A program made the translations under genes and the position numbers. Source: Calliopum simillimum (taxonomy: Eukaryota; Arthropoda; Insecta; Diptera; Lauxaniidae). Taken from it: DNA of 64,000 nt. Positions 8,930 to 20,532 of this stretch are shown here, in pieces. The stretch is from positions 118,009,124 to 118,073,123 of the forward strand of contig OX638371.1 of assembly GCA_951812925.1 (NCBI GenBank). The letters are read 5' to 3'. How positions within the stretch are numbered: position 1 is the first letter of the stretch; each line of letters begins with the position of its first letter. The notes under the pieces are model-generated. The model was not told the DNA's origin. It ran no database searches and saw nothing but the letters and a program-made list of their open reading frames with translations.

Positions 8930-10975
8930 TTAAAATAACACTAGTTTACAGCCAAAATTCCCAGTGAATGACATTATTAATTTTATATGTAAAATGCGCT
9001 GCTGATTCCGAAAATTGCATTATTATTTTTTTCTTTCGTGTCGTTTTTGAGATATCGGTCATTTTCGGTTTTTAGACCAAAAAAAAAAAGATGATTCCAT
9101 TAAAATACAAATATCTCAAGAACAAATTTTTGTATTTAAACGCTTGATATATCATATTAAACGTTATTAAATTATCTACAAATGATATTGATATCACTTT
9201 TTAGTTGGTCTGTTAGTTTTGGCGAAATACATTAGCCATGTTCACGATCCGGTGCAAAAGGTCTTGCATCATAGCATTTGTAAATAGGTGTTGAAAAATT
9301 TTGCTATAGAACAACAACATATATAGGATTGAATTTACATTTGCATTTACATTTTCTATACTAAAAACCTATAGCATAAAAATATCATGTCATTTTTCAA
9401 ATAAAATTTTTTTGTTTATGCTCTCGTTCTCTTTGCTCATACGATTTTCTCAGAGAAATAAATTTTTTCGTAGCTTGCAATGTTAATACTTTTAATATTG
9501 CTCACAATCAAGTGGAAATTATTGCTATTTTGCTACTTTGCAAGTCTAAATGCTCCGGATCGTGAACACGGCTATTGATTTCTAAAAAAAACATTTTTTT
9601 TTTCGAAAAAATGAAGAAAAACTCGAAATCAACTTCAAATTTATACAAGAAAAACAAACTTTTTTATAATATTTTGTTTTTTGTATCATAGACTATACAT
9701 TTATGAAGAAAATAAGATACCACTTAAGAAAATCGATGGAAAAATGCAAAAGTTGTATGCAATTCATTGATAAATTACTAAAATGCGTTTTTGCCTATTT
9801 TTTTCGTTTTTTTGTAATAAACTGTACGATAATTCGAAATTTTTTGTAAAACACATGAGAAAACCCAAAAAATTCTTAAAGTAGGCGTTGAAAGAAAAAT
9901 CCATGTCTCGTCGTTTTTCTCCAGCACAACAGATTTTTTTTAATCGATTTTTGAAGTTTTTTAATCCACTGTACATGAAAAAACTAAAATAAAGCATTCT
10001 TGTGTTAAATCGATGAATCTAACTATGTATATGATCCTTACATCAAAGGTGTATCATGTGTTGGGTAAACTTATGCAGGATATTACAAGGAATATTTTTG
10101 TAGAAAATTTTAACCCTCTAAGACCCTTACATGTATGTAATTTTGACCCCCCCACATTTAGGTCAAAATGACCTACATGTGGGGGTTTTAGAGGGTTAAA
10201 ATTTTCTACAAAAATATTCCTCGTAATATCCTGCATAAGTTTACTGAATACGTAATACACCTCAAATGTAAGGATCATAAAGTTAAATTCATCGATTTAA
10301 CACAAGAATGCGTTATTTTTGTTTTTTCATGTACAGTGGATTAAAAAACTTCAAAAATCGATTAAAAAAAAATCTGACGTGCTGGAGAAAAACGACGAGA
10401 CATCTGTATTTCTTTTAACGCCTACTTTAAGAATTTTTTGGATTTTCTCATGTGTTTTACAAAAAATTTCGAATTATCCAACAGTTTATTTCAAAAAAAC
10501 GAAAAGAATGGGCAAAAACGCATTTTAGTAGTTTATCATTGATTTGCAAACAACTTCTGCATTTTTCCATCGATTTTTTTAAATAGTATCTTATTTTCTT
10601 TAAAAATATATAGGCTATGATATAAAAAAACAAAATGATTTTTAAAATTTTGTTTTCTTTGTATAAATCTGCAGTTGATTTTTACATTTTTTCAATTTTT
10701 TCAGAAAAAAATATTTTTTTTTTTTTTTTCAGAAATTAATTTATTCCTCCGAAACTAACAAACCAGCCAAAAAGTGAAGGTAATTTTATTATCTTTAAGT
10801 GGAACTATCTTTTTTTTTGGTCCAAAAACCGATAATGACCGATATCTCGAAAACGACACGAAAGAAAAAAAAAATAATGCGATTTTCGGAATCAGCGGCC
10901 CATTTTACATATAAAGTGAATAATGGCATTCAATGGGAAAAAATTTTTTAATCATTTGTAAACTAGTGTAATTAA
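8930..10975. repeat. Large foldback element (family A, copy 1)
   Basis: Arms run from about 8930 to 10120 and from 10180 to 10975 and pair over their whole length, including GGTTTAC..AACTAGTGT ends, the CGAAAATTGCATTATT / GATATCGGTCATTTTCGG segment, TTCTCCAGCAC and CTTATGCAGGATATTAC. The centre holds CCCCCACATTTAGGTC / GACCTACATGTGGGGG. The left arm is longer because of a 340-bp MITE at 9234-9573. No open frame is coding. The inner part is homologous to the foldback at 19470-22335, where it provides the uninterrupted versions of two later insertion sites. Confidence 0.75.
9234..9573. mobile_element. MITE inserted in a foldback arm (3-bp duplication ATT)
   Basis: Terminal inverted repeats AGCCATGTTCACGATCCGG and the complement of CCGGATCGTGAACACGGCT, flanked by ATT on both sides. 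The opposite foldback arm near 10730-10745 carries the uninterrupted sequence with a single ATT (GGAATAAATTAATTTCTG read on the minus strand), which fixes the boundaries. The interior is AT-rich and noncoding. Confidence 0.65.
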
Positions 10976-11559
10976 AACTGTTAAAAGAAAAAACAAAATG
11001 GACATACCGGCAAAACATTATTAAAATAATTTTTTTTGAATGAGTTTTTTTTTGTTTGTCCTTAATTAAGGGCACTAAACATTTTACGTCCCACAAATTT
11101 TGAACGTAAAAAATGTCATATTTAACTTACTCAAATTTGAGATTACTGTCGTCTTTAGGTATACAGGAGTCCTGAAGTGGTCAAAATGCCTGCACCGTGT
11201 CTGTCTTCAGCGACAAAAATTGAATTCAGACCAAGTTTAACTACTTCCAAGTTCAAAAACTAGAAAGAATCATTCTTAAAATATTGCCATTAAACTAACT
11301 CATTGCATGATTGGAAGCTTGTAACGTTTCAAATTTTTGTCCTCAAGTTTTGATGAATTTGGATATAATTTGATTAACCTACCCTTGGATCACATTAAGT
11401 AAAACTTCTACGTCGCATTCCTGAATATTTGTACCAATTTTTTTTTTTGTCCAGAATTGGATATTAAGTTTTTATGTTAGTTTTCAACACAAAACAAGTA
11501 TGGCTTTACCGTGGCATAAAATTCCTCTTAACATTATGATCTAAGATCTAATTAATTTT
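10976..11559. other. AT-rich intronic sequence
   Basis: No reading frame or RNA gene is supported. The DNA alternates poly(A/T) runs with unique-looking sequence; nothing else is identified. Confidence 0.3.
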
Positions 11560-12180
11560 TTTTTTTTGTTTTCAAAAGGTCTTTTACACATACAGACCAC
11601 ACCTTGAGCGGAAAAACCTTAAAATTTTATTTTGCGATTTTACACTCATTTAAGTGGGTTATGATAAGAGTATTATTCGCATTAGTGGAAGCAAAATACA
11701 CATTAATACTACGGATAGTAAGAACAAGCTCTTAGCGAAAACTTGGCGAAGTAGGCAAAAGTTTCAAAATGCAATACTTAGCGCGCTTTTTCAGAAAAAC
11801 CCAACCAAATTTCACTCAAACGCTAAGAATATTAATTGCAAGCCATGAAAAAATATTAGTCGAATTCGGTCTAGAGAGCGAGGCACCTCTCATCAAAGTA
11901 AAACAAGAAAGGTAAACCCTGAGCAAAAACTAGGCGACCTCGGACAAGAAGGCGTTGCACCTCTTATACATATAAGCAAAAGCTTCAAAATGCTGTAGGT
12001 ACTGAAAATGTTTTTTGAGGTAATCCAACCAAATTTTACTCAAACACTGAGGACATTAACTCGAAGATCTGAACAAAAGCTATGTGAATTCGGACAAGAG
12101 GTCGTGGCACCTTCCGTACAAGAAAAATTTTCAAAACAGTGCAGTGTAGGGTACTTAATGTTTGGCCAGGCCAAAGGTAA
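11560..12180 (+). repeat. Interspersed repeat family R, tandem partial copies
   Basis: Family R words recur about every 200 bases: AAGCAAAATACACATTAATAC, GTAGGCAAAAGTTTCAAAATGC, CCAACCAAATTTCACTCAAACGC (written in parts: CCAACCAAATTTCACTC), GGCGTTGCACCTCTTATAC and GTCGTGGCACCTTCCGTAC. Ends with AGTGTAGGGTACTTAATG and GGCCAGGCC. Sits in the intron between exons 12449 and 8016. Confidence 0.55.
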
Positions 12181-12448
12181 CTTACTTTAAGATACCATAC
12201 GGGAGCCCGAAGTTTCTTAGTAAAGTATAAATATATATATGTAGGACGTTCTTCGTAAAACCGGATACCACCTTTTGTCCAAAATGAAAACGTACCCATA
12301 ATGGTGTCTCATTTAATTTTGTAATAATATCAATTTTATGATGAACATGATTGGTTGGTTTTGCCAAAATGCCTTCATATAAAAATGTTGAGATCAAGCT
12401 GAGATTTAGATATGTGTGAAATGTATGTATGTATCTTTAGGCTCTTAC

Positions 12449-12748
12449 CAGTATTTGATGTGCAATAATTTCGATGATGTGTATTATGTATTGAGCCACC
12501 ACTTAAAAGATTATGTAGCAACGGTCTATGTTGTACCGCTGCTTGAGGTTGGTGACATGTGGGTGCTAACACACCTGTATGTTGTTGCACTATGATATTA
12601 TTTTGATGCGGTGATAGTCCAGAACCATTCTCAGACTTTATGTGTACGGTATTCGTCGAAGCCGGCATGGAGGTCTGATGTTGGAGTACGTGCGAATGTG
12701 ACGGAGGTGGCGGACTTGTGGACTGTTTTATAATTGGAATTTCAGTAT
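12449..12748 (-). CDS. Eip74EF: Internal coding exon, probable Eip74EF common region
   Basis: A 300-base exon bounded by a pyrimidine-rich acceptor (ttttcag, 12749-12751) and a donor G|GTAAGAGC at 12448. It enters with two bases completing the Tyr from the 37805 exon and leaves with one base of a Gly codon. The 99 full codons are Pro/His/Gln/Ser-rich, including SPPPPSHSH, a VHIKSENGSG stretch that contains an IKSE sumoylation-type site, and the HRPLLHNLLSGG motif that I associate with the E74 region upstream of the ETS domain. The intron before it is 25,056 bases and is packed with transposons. The reading frame is clean and composition differs from the AT-rich surroundings. Likely a low-complexity transactivation or linker segment of the nuclear factor. 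Confidence 0.8.
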
Positions 12749-12759
12749 CTGAAAATAGC

Positions 12760-13194
12760 AAAAAAAAAATTTAAAAGTTGTTGATTTAATAAATTTAGAT
12801 ACTTATATACTATTGTAAGTACAAAGGTCTAAGATGTTACGTTGTATACATAAGTATTTTAAGATGTAGGAATTTGAACTTTAACATCTTGTATCAAAAT
12901 AAAACATGAACAAATAAATATATGGCATTATGATTTTTGTCAAAAGGCCACGCTTTTTTAACTTCTTCGAAAATATTTTTGGAAAAAATTTTTTGGGGCC
13001 GATTTTTATTTTTGACCTAATATGTGATTACAACAATTAATTTTTTTTGACCCACTCAATCGTAGTTTATGCAATACTTTAAGTAAACCTGTGCATATCT
13101 ACCTGAGAGTTTTCTGAGATGCTGCTTTAATCAAAGCTTTTGCAAAAATTCATAAAAACGTATTGTAATGGTTTCTCTTCTCAATGTCTCAATA
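12760..13194. other. AT-rich intronic sequence
   Basis: Start of the 25-kb intron on the genomic left side. The polypyrimidine tract and branch region for the acceptor at 12748 fall in 12751-12800. No other feature is supported. Confidence 0.35.
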
Positions 13195-13797
13195 ATTTGA
13201 ATTTGAATTTGAATTTATTGAAACAATATGTTGTACAATAAGACCTAGTCTTTTATAGTACATAACTGTGGCATTACCGTTACAAAATCAATTAAACATA
13301 AATATATCTTAGGACTACTTAATTAAGAAAAAGAAAAAAAAGAACATGAAAGGTTAAAAAAAAAAAAAAAGATAGGTTAAGGGAAAAAGAAAAAAGAAAT
13401 TGAGGGAGAAGATTAATAGGTTTAAAGAGAATAGTTCCTAGAAAAATAATTGGAAATAGCAGTTTTAAAGTTGCTTCCTGCAGTTATGCGCCTTAAAATA
13501 TCTGGCAGGGAATTCCAAAGTCTGATGGTGCTAATGAAGAAGAACCGGCATGAGTTAAGGTAATTAAACCGGGGAACAATTAATTTATTTGTCCTAGTAT
13601 AATGGCAAAATTGAAGCTTGTCATACAAATATTCTGGTTTATGGGAATAAATAAGCTTATGCAAAAATAGTAAGTTACGCATGTTAATGTGGTCAATTAT
13701 GCCACAACCAAGTATACCCCTACTTCTTTCAGAGATGTGATCGAAACGACGGATCCCATAAACGTACCTAGCCATACTATTGAAAGCAACTTTACTT
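13195..13797 (-). mobile_element. 5'-truncated non-LTR retrotransposon, 3' end
   Basis: A minus-strand frame (13422-13775 plus a few codons upstream) gives ARYVYGIRRFDHISERSRGILGCG, RNLLFLHKLIY, NKLIVPRFNYLNSCRFFF and STIRLWNSLPDILRRI, the C-terminal domain of the same family as 1150-2315. The 3' UTR includes CTATAAAAGACTAGGTCTTA, shared with that copy at 2257-2276, and ends in repeated AAATTC units (13195-13220) that serve as the 3' tail. Truncation near 13797 removes the RT core. Confidence 0.8.
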
Positions 13798-14799
13798 ATT
13801 TTTCAGAAGAATGCAGAAGTCTTTGTACAGAGTACTTTCCCAAAACAATGTTGTTCAGTTTGTATAGTCATTTGGTAGTTTTACCTGGAAAGTTTTCCGG
13901 GATTTTTGCAAATGAGTTATTTTATAGATTTCGATGTGCTCTTTCAAAATTTCAACTTTGCCACCTCGAATCGTGTTCGCTCACGCCGCCATATTGGAAA
14001 AATGGAGTCCAAAATCTTTTTTTTACAAATATCTCTTTAACGGTTACTTTTAGAGAAAAATATTTTATTGTAGGTAGCTTATAACATTTTCTATAAAAAT
14101 TACCATTATATTGTTTAAGTACGACTTATAACTCAGGAGATATCCTAATGTGTATCAAAAATAATACCGTCACATAGGGGGAGGGGGGCAAAAGCATAAA
14201 TTTTGGCTAATTTAAGCATCTCAAGGCTTATGGCCAGTCACCATACCTTCCGGCTGACAGACTATGAGGTGCTCACCGACCACGCTTGGTCGTATTTATA
14301 TGGGACGGCAACTGACCGAACACTTGATTTTTTGACATAACAGTAAAATAAGTGGAGGTAAAAATTAAAAATATACTTTATGTCAAAAAATAAGATAATA
14401 TTTGCAGAGTGGCCGAAAATGGGTTAAGTACCTTGCAGAAATATGAGAGAGTTCCCTTATTTTTGGTACAAAAGCCACCTTCGCTTGCCCCCATCTGGAA
14501 GCAGCTTTTAGAGATGGATTTAAGCCAAGGAATAATCTAATAGGAAGCTTCCTGCAGTTGGATAGGAAAGAAGACTGTCATTACCAAGCCAACAGAATGA
14601 GCTCTAGTGCTATTCTGCAACTTTCACGCCCCTTTTTGGGAACATGAATAGCAGAAAAGATTTTTGAAATTTCGATATCTTTATACCTCGTAGTATAAAA
14701 GATTGATATTCATATTCGTTATAATTTTCTTTTCTTTTTTCATAATTGCAATTAATCTCATCATTTTAATGCAAAAAAAAATGCAATTTCATTTTCAAT
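13798..14799. other. Unassigned intronic sequence
   Basis: Mixed AT-rich sequence. 14220-14330 and 14450-14640 are less AT-rich (CCTTCCGGCTGACAGAC, TTGCCCCCATCTGGAAGC, ACTTTCACGCCCC) and may be remnants of old repeats; translated frames are interrupted and not recognised. Confidence 0.3.
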
Positions 14800-15720
14800 A
14801 ACGTGATTGTGCGCGGTGCGCGGAAAATGGAAAGCAAAGCAACAAAAAAAATCGTTGACAACGGAGAAAATGAAAAGTAAAAGTTAAGTTTTCACTGATT
14901 TCTTTTGCTACTGATACTGTAGTCGTTGTTGTAGTTGTTGTTGTTGTTGTTGTTGTTGCTGAACATTGCAATATCTCATTGTTCTACAATGCCCCCCATC
15001 CACCATCCCTTTGTCCACGCATACACTCACCAATAAAAAATACAACGCAGCAATAAATTTCAGTGTTGCCGCTTTGCACATAAACGCATTGCATTGCATT
15101 GCATCGAATCGGTACACGGCGTTGTTACATCTGGTGCACTGGTATGAGGCATGGTGGCGCATAGTGCACAGATGACAGGAAAGACGTTAATTCAAACCAG
15201 CACACAACAGAAAATGAGTATCTACCTCTATAAAAATCGGCACACGATTTGTGCCTCGCTGAACTTCGGGCGACGAGCCTCTTGTACTTCACTCCCCTGG
15301 CGCAAAAACATAACACAATACAATACAACAAGTTCGAGTGCGAGAGAGGAAGAGAAATCAGGTCAAGGCTTGTCGTCACAGCCGTTTACAATTAATGCCT
15401 CGCTTTTTTTGTATTGTTGTTGTTGTGTGCTTTTAGTATGCACATGTAAAAGTGTAAGTGCATTTGTGTGTATGCATGCATGCACATATGTGCAATACAG
15501 AAAACAAAACAAAACACAATCACATAAAGACGTTCGATTTTTAAATGCACTTCCCCATTTGAAAGAAACGAATAAAACAAAATGCAATACGGGTGCGGGT
15601 ATGGTTGCATGCACCAGAACGGGTACCCGTAATCAACCGACTGAAGTTTGCCGTAAGAATCTATTGCATACAACAGCATTAAGTGCATTTGTTGAATGCT
15701 TTTTTTTTTGAACAGACACA
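14800..15720. other. Less AT-rich intronic island with (GTT)n
   Basis: Contains a TTG/GTT microsatellite at 14922-14960, GCATTGCATTGCATCG words and many CA-rich words. A 186-codon plus-strand frame at 15151-15711 overlaps comparable minus-strand frames and its Cys/Thr low-complexity composition argues against a protein. Candidate regulatory DNA by composition only. Confidence 0.35.
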
Positions 15721-16652
15721 CGGATATAAAGTTTAATGCACACAGAAATCTTGGCTTACATACTGGCAGCCCAAACCATTAAAATGGCAAAAGCTAGAGG
15801 AAGTTAGAGAACATATGAATTATAAATTGGTCCAATATATAAATTCGATGTGGAATGCAGAATATTATTGATTTTACTTTACATCTTATAGTTATGAGAC
15901 CTTTGGCGTTGACAATTTTTTTTTAACATAAGTTCAGAACAATGAAACAAATAGGAAGGCGCGTTAGGAGCCTTCTGAAGTTTTCTTAAAAAAAAAGGTG
16001 ATAAAATATCAATTTCTAACTATTTTTGCAAAAGTGTATTCTAAAAAATTAATCACATGTGATTTTTTTTTAAATAAATTAATGTAACTCGTACATCACA
16101 TGGGATATTATTTTGAAATGGCTAATACTTTTTTTAATAATTCAAGAACCGCATTTGTGATGCATAGAATCGATTCTTATAATTGATATTGCTCCTTCAG
16201 GTAAGTTTTAATGCTTACTAGAGTTGGCCTTGTGGCCGAAATTCGACCATTTCGATTTAACTACAAACAAAAAAGTTTTTATAATCTTCCTTGGTCAATA
16301 AAACACAAAATGCTTTTAATATTCTTCCTTAGGGTTGACTGCATTCATAAATGGCACCGCCCACTTAAGAACATAATGGTTCCTTAGTGTACATACCAAA
16401 ATTCGTAGAAATCGATGCAGGGGCTTAGCCGGAAGAACATTTTTTCCATTTTGGGGCGTGGCACCGCCCACTTAAAATCTAAATGGTCATGCTATTGTTT
16501 CCAAATGCTAACCCTATCTCCGTACCAAATTTTATAGAAATCGATGCACTGCTCCTCCTCATAACCTTTCCAGCAAAAAAAAAAAAAAAATCAAGTAAAT
16601 CGGTTGAGATTTAGATATAGAAACAGGGACTGAACCGATTTCGTTTGCCTAT
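15721..16652. repeat. Intronic sequence with a CACCGCCCACTTA repeat
   Basis: 16345-16365 (GGCACCGCCCACTTAAGAAC) and 16455-16480 (GGCACCGCCCACTTAAAATC) are two copies of one word, each followed by ATGG and GAAATCGATGCA. This is a degraded interspersed repeat of about 250 bases (16330-16580). The remainder is AT-rich and featureless. Confidence 0.4.
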
Positions 16653-16762
16653 TTATATGTGACCCTGGTTTATGAAAAGGGGGCTTACGTGCGAAAACAA
16701 GTTTTCGAGAAAACAGCTGGAAAACAACTATTAAAGGTCAATTCTATGTAAGTCACATATAT
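16653..16762. repeat. MITE family M2, short copy
   Basis: Starts TTATATGTGACCCTGG and continues TTATGAAAAGGGGGCTTACG, as at 52061-52238, and closes with TAAGTCACATATA. The ends pair as inverted repeats. Internal word GGAAAACAACTATTAAAGG matches the other copy. Confidence 0.6.
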
Positions 16763-18120
16763 AGATTTAAAATACCAAAGTTTTTAAATTTGATTTGATT
16801 TTTAGGTATCGAAATTCAAAGTTTTTACAGAGTAGAGTTTCGGTAAGACCGTTTTTATTGGTATTTGATAATCGACCTCAGTTCAGTTGTAATATGTTCA
16901 GAACATGTCTAAGCACTGAATTCCACCTTAAACTGAAAACCGGTAAAATTGACTCTATCTCTTATTTTTAGCTGTACTGCCAAATTTTGTGAGTGAAGAT
17001 AGGGTCCGTTTTCCACTAGACGGTCACCTATTTTGCCAAAAATAACATGATGTACCAAGGTTTCGATTTTGCGAACAATGTTGTTTTACTCAGGAGATTG
17101 GGGACTAATGATTTTATAAAAAAAAGTGGTACCTTGGGTAATCCCATTAAGATGTCTTATTTCAATGCCTTGAAAACATTAAAATGAAATTTTTTTTAAG
17201 TCCAAGTAAAAGTGTTACTAATAGCTTAGTTGTTGGAATCATTTTAAAGTTAAATTAATGCCTAATAACAAAAAACTAAAAAATTTTGCTAGAGTATATA
17301 AGAAAAAAATCGCTTCTTTTGAAGTTTAAAGTGCTGCTAAAAAAAATTGGCAAAGAGAAAATTAATTATTTTTGATGCAGAATATTGCTCAAAGAATTCT
17401 AAAAGAGATTCAATTTAATTTGTGCACATGCCTGGCCTTGTTCAAAACATATAGCATTTAGTTTGAAAAAAGTACTCAAAGGATCAAAAATGCCTAAAAA
17501 GCACCTTCAAACTGATTGTGGAATATATAAACGCAATTGTTTCAAAGTAGTTTTGTAATCAGCAGGTTCCAATGAAAAGTCGCGCGCACCTCGACATTTT
17601 AACGCTATTGGGATTTGGACCACTCTAATATATGTACGTATGTACAACGGATAACTAGGACGGATATGAACGGATTTCCTAAACGCCACATGAAATTATT
17701 GGATCAGAATTTTTTCTCTTGTCTTTTTGGAACCACTAAAATACTTTCATCATGATTTTGTGATTTTTTGTAAACATAATTCTTGCCGCATTGTTTGCAT
17801 AAGTGAATACTTAAATTTTTTTTTTATTCAATAGAAGCAGATAGAAATAAAGTAACTATCCGTTCACCACAGCAAAACAACAGGGTTACAAAATGAAGTT
17901 TGTCATTTCCTTCATTTTCCAAAATATGCCTTACCTTACCTAAATACGCGTAATAATCAAAAGTGCTGCGTTCATACTCATACCTACAGAGGTTTCATGC
18001 GCGCATTTTGTAAATTTAAGCAGTAGCTCCACTCGATTACATCACAGTTTTTGATAGTAGGTCATTGAATAAAAAGAAATAAAACAACAACAACTTTTTT
18101 ATGTAGTTTGTTTTTAGGAG
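16763..18120. other. AT-rich intronic sequence
   Basis: No coding or RNA gene is supported. The sequence alternates poly(A/T) runs with unique-looking stretches. Nothing clear is identified. Confidence 0.3.
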
Positions 18121-18162
18121 ACTGGGAGCATGGTTTCTGTCGAAATATGAAATGGCCATACA

Positions 18163-18345
18163 ATGACTTGTGCGTCAACAGCGTCGGTTAATACGAATAC
18201 GAATGCGAACACAAACTCGAACATGGTAACCTTTTACAACGAATTGATTTCGAAAGAAATTTGGCAAAATACTACAAAGGCAATGGAAAAGACCGAGATG
18301 CACAAAGAAGGCAAAAAAGTAAAGCGGAAGGTAAAAAATTATTGA
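18163..18345 (+). other. Unrecognised 60-codon reading frame
   Basis: Encodes an Asn/Thr-repeat segment (NTNTNANTNSN) followed by a Lys/Glu-rich tail (MEKTEMHKEGKKVKRKVK). Composition is more gene-like than its neighbours and codons are less AT-biased, but there is no known domain and no splice partner. It may be a small coding remnant or chance. Confidence 0.2.
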
Positions 18346-18871
18346 TGTTTAGTTCAGAGCATTTCATTTACTTATTTAACATTAACATCACAACAAAAGT
18401 AAGTTTTATTCATGTTTGGTAAAATCGTAAGATTATTATCTGTTAAAGAGTCAACAATTCAAATTAGTATTTATAGCTTTTAAGCCACGTTAATCAAATG
18501 TTACTCATACGACATGTGGTGCATGGTTGCAAAGAAAATAGTTTTCAAACTTAACTTTTGCAAATATTATATCACACATATAACATTCGACAAAACAATA
18601 AAAAATAAAAACGAAATTTAAAATATTTGGAAAATTTGCCAAATATCCAAATTTTTGGCGTTTGTTTGCCAATAATTAAACTTGTTATTTTTGGGGATAT
18701 ACAACAAAAGTCATTCTATATAACTCTGGATTGGAAAGAGATAGACAAAACGGCATTCTCAGTTGAAAATGTGTGTTTTGGCCGACATTAGATTTTGGTT
18801 TTTCGTTGTAATAAGATTGATACAAATGAGACGTAACAATTTACAATCGTATATGAAGCAAAACCCGCCAA
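18346..18871. other. AT-rich intronic sequence
   Basis: No reading frame, RNA gene or repeat boundary is seen apart from the CCAA target site at its right edge. Confidence 0.3.
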
Positions 18872-19455
18872 CACGACTAGGTGGAACTGATTTCAATTTT
18901 GAGGGATTTCACCCACGTGTTTTCATCTGAATTGGTATCTGGGGACCTTCGGGTATAAAAACGTATGTGTTGGCGTTTTTGAGAAAACCCAATTTAAATG
19001 AAATGTTCAATATCAAACGAAAACCCTAAAACCAAGAAACATAAACAAAAATAGTAATTTTAAATGAATTTTTTAATGTTAAATCCGAGTCCGGCACCAA
19101 AATTGCGCAAGCTTGTCTGGATTTTGAGATATGCTTGTCTAAAGTGCAAAAATTCAGTATTTTTCACTATTTTGGGTAAGGATATCTCAAAATGCAGACT
19201 AGCTTGCGCAATTCTGGCACCGGATTCTCATTCAGCATTAAAAAATTAATTAAAAAATAATATTTTTGTTTTTTGTTTCAGATTTTTCATTTACTAATAT
19301 AGAAAATTTCATTTGAATTGGTATTTCTCAAAAACGGCCACATGTACGGTTGTATGGAAAATGGGGTATTGCACCTGATAGTCTCCAGATACTAGTTCAC
19401 ATGAAAATGCGTGGGTGATATCCCTTAAAATTGAAATCGGTTCCACCAAGCCGTG
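18872..19455. mobile_element. Foldback element (family D) with 4-bp duplication CCAA
   Basis: Terminal inverted repeats CACGACTAGGTGGAACTG and the complement of CGGTTCCACCAAGCCGTG, flanked by CCAA at 18868-18871 and 19456-19459. The arms pair almost throughout (TTTCAATTTTGAGGGAT, CGGCACCAAAATTGCGCAAGC), leaving a small centre near 19160. No transposase. The superfamily is not evident; a 4-bp duplication rules out mariner and piggyBac. Confidence 0.75.
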
Positions 19456-20532
19456 CCAACTATTACACGGCTCGACAATTTCGAACTTTTTTTTTCAAAC
19501 ACATTAGGAAATTCAAAAAATTCTTAAAATACCCGTTCTCGTGGTTTTTCTCCAGCACGTCACATTTGTTTAATCGATCTTTGAAGTTTTTTTATGCACT
19601 GTACATGAAAAAACCAAAAATATCGCATTCTTGTGTTAAATCGATGAATTTAACTATATGATCCTTACATCTGAGGTGTATCATGAGTTCAGCAAACTTA
19701 TGCAGGATATTGCGGGGAATGTTTTTGTATAAAATTTTAGCCCATGTGGGTCATTTTTGCCCTTTTCTTAAAAAGGTACAAAAATGACACCCAAAACAGG
19801 GAAATATTGAATCAGTATGTACTACAGAAATATTTGCTATAAAATTTCATTACTAGTTTCTAAACACGTAAAGGTCGAAATTTGAGCCGGAAACCAAAAT
19901 ATCGTTAAAATCAATTAGGACTTTTCACATTGCATATTAATTACATCCCTGATGAACTTACCTTAAGTTTTAAGAATTTTTCGTCTTTGGTAACTCTTAG
20001 CGAAATTTTTTGAGGTTCAGTTTTAGAAAAAAGGGTCAAAAAGACCCATAAAACAGGATATAATAGGTTAATGAGTTCTAGGAAAATGATCCTTGTGCGA
20101 TTTCGTTATGATCTTGTGAGAACGAGTTTTGTCCAAAATGTAGTTTTAGAGTTTTACAGTAGGGTGAAATTTGGAAAATATTTATTGTTAGAACTGCTTA
20201 CTGATTTTAACGATTTTTTTGCTTTCGGGATAAAATTTAGCTTTTTTAGTGTTCAGCAACTAGTAGTGAAATTGTATAGCAAATGTTTCTGTAGTACATA
20301 CCGACTCAATATTCTCCTGTTTTAGGTGTCATTTTTGTACCTTTTTAAGAAAAGGGCAAGAACTACCCACATGTGGGGGTTGTACAGGGTTAAAACTTTG
20401 TACAAAAATATTCCCCGCAATATCCTGCATAAGTTTGCTGAACACATGATACACCTCAGATGTAAGGATCATATAGTTAAATTCATCGATTTAACACAAG
20501 AATGCGATATTTTTGTTTTTTTCATGTACAGT

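Noticed and set aside
15151..15711. 186-codon plus-strand frame
   Set aside because: Low-complexity Cys/Thr/Ser composition, overlapping opposite-strand frames of similar length, no domain and microsatellite context; long frames are expected by chance in less AT-rich islands.
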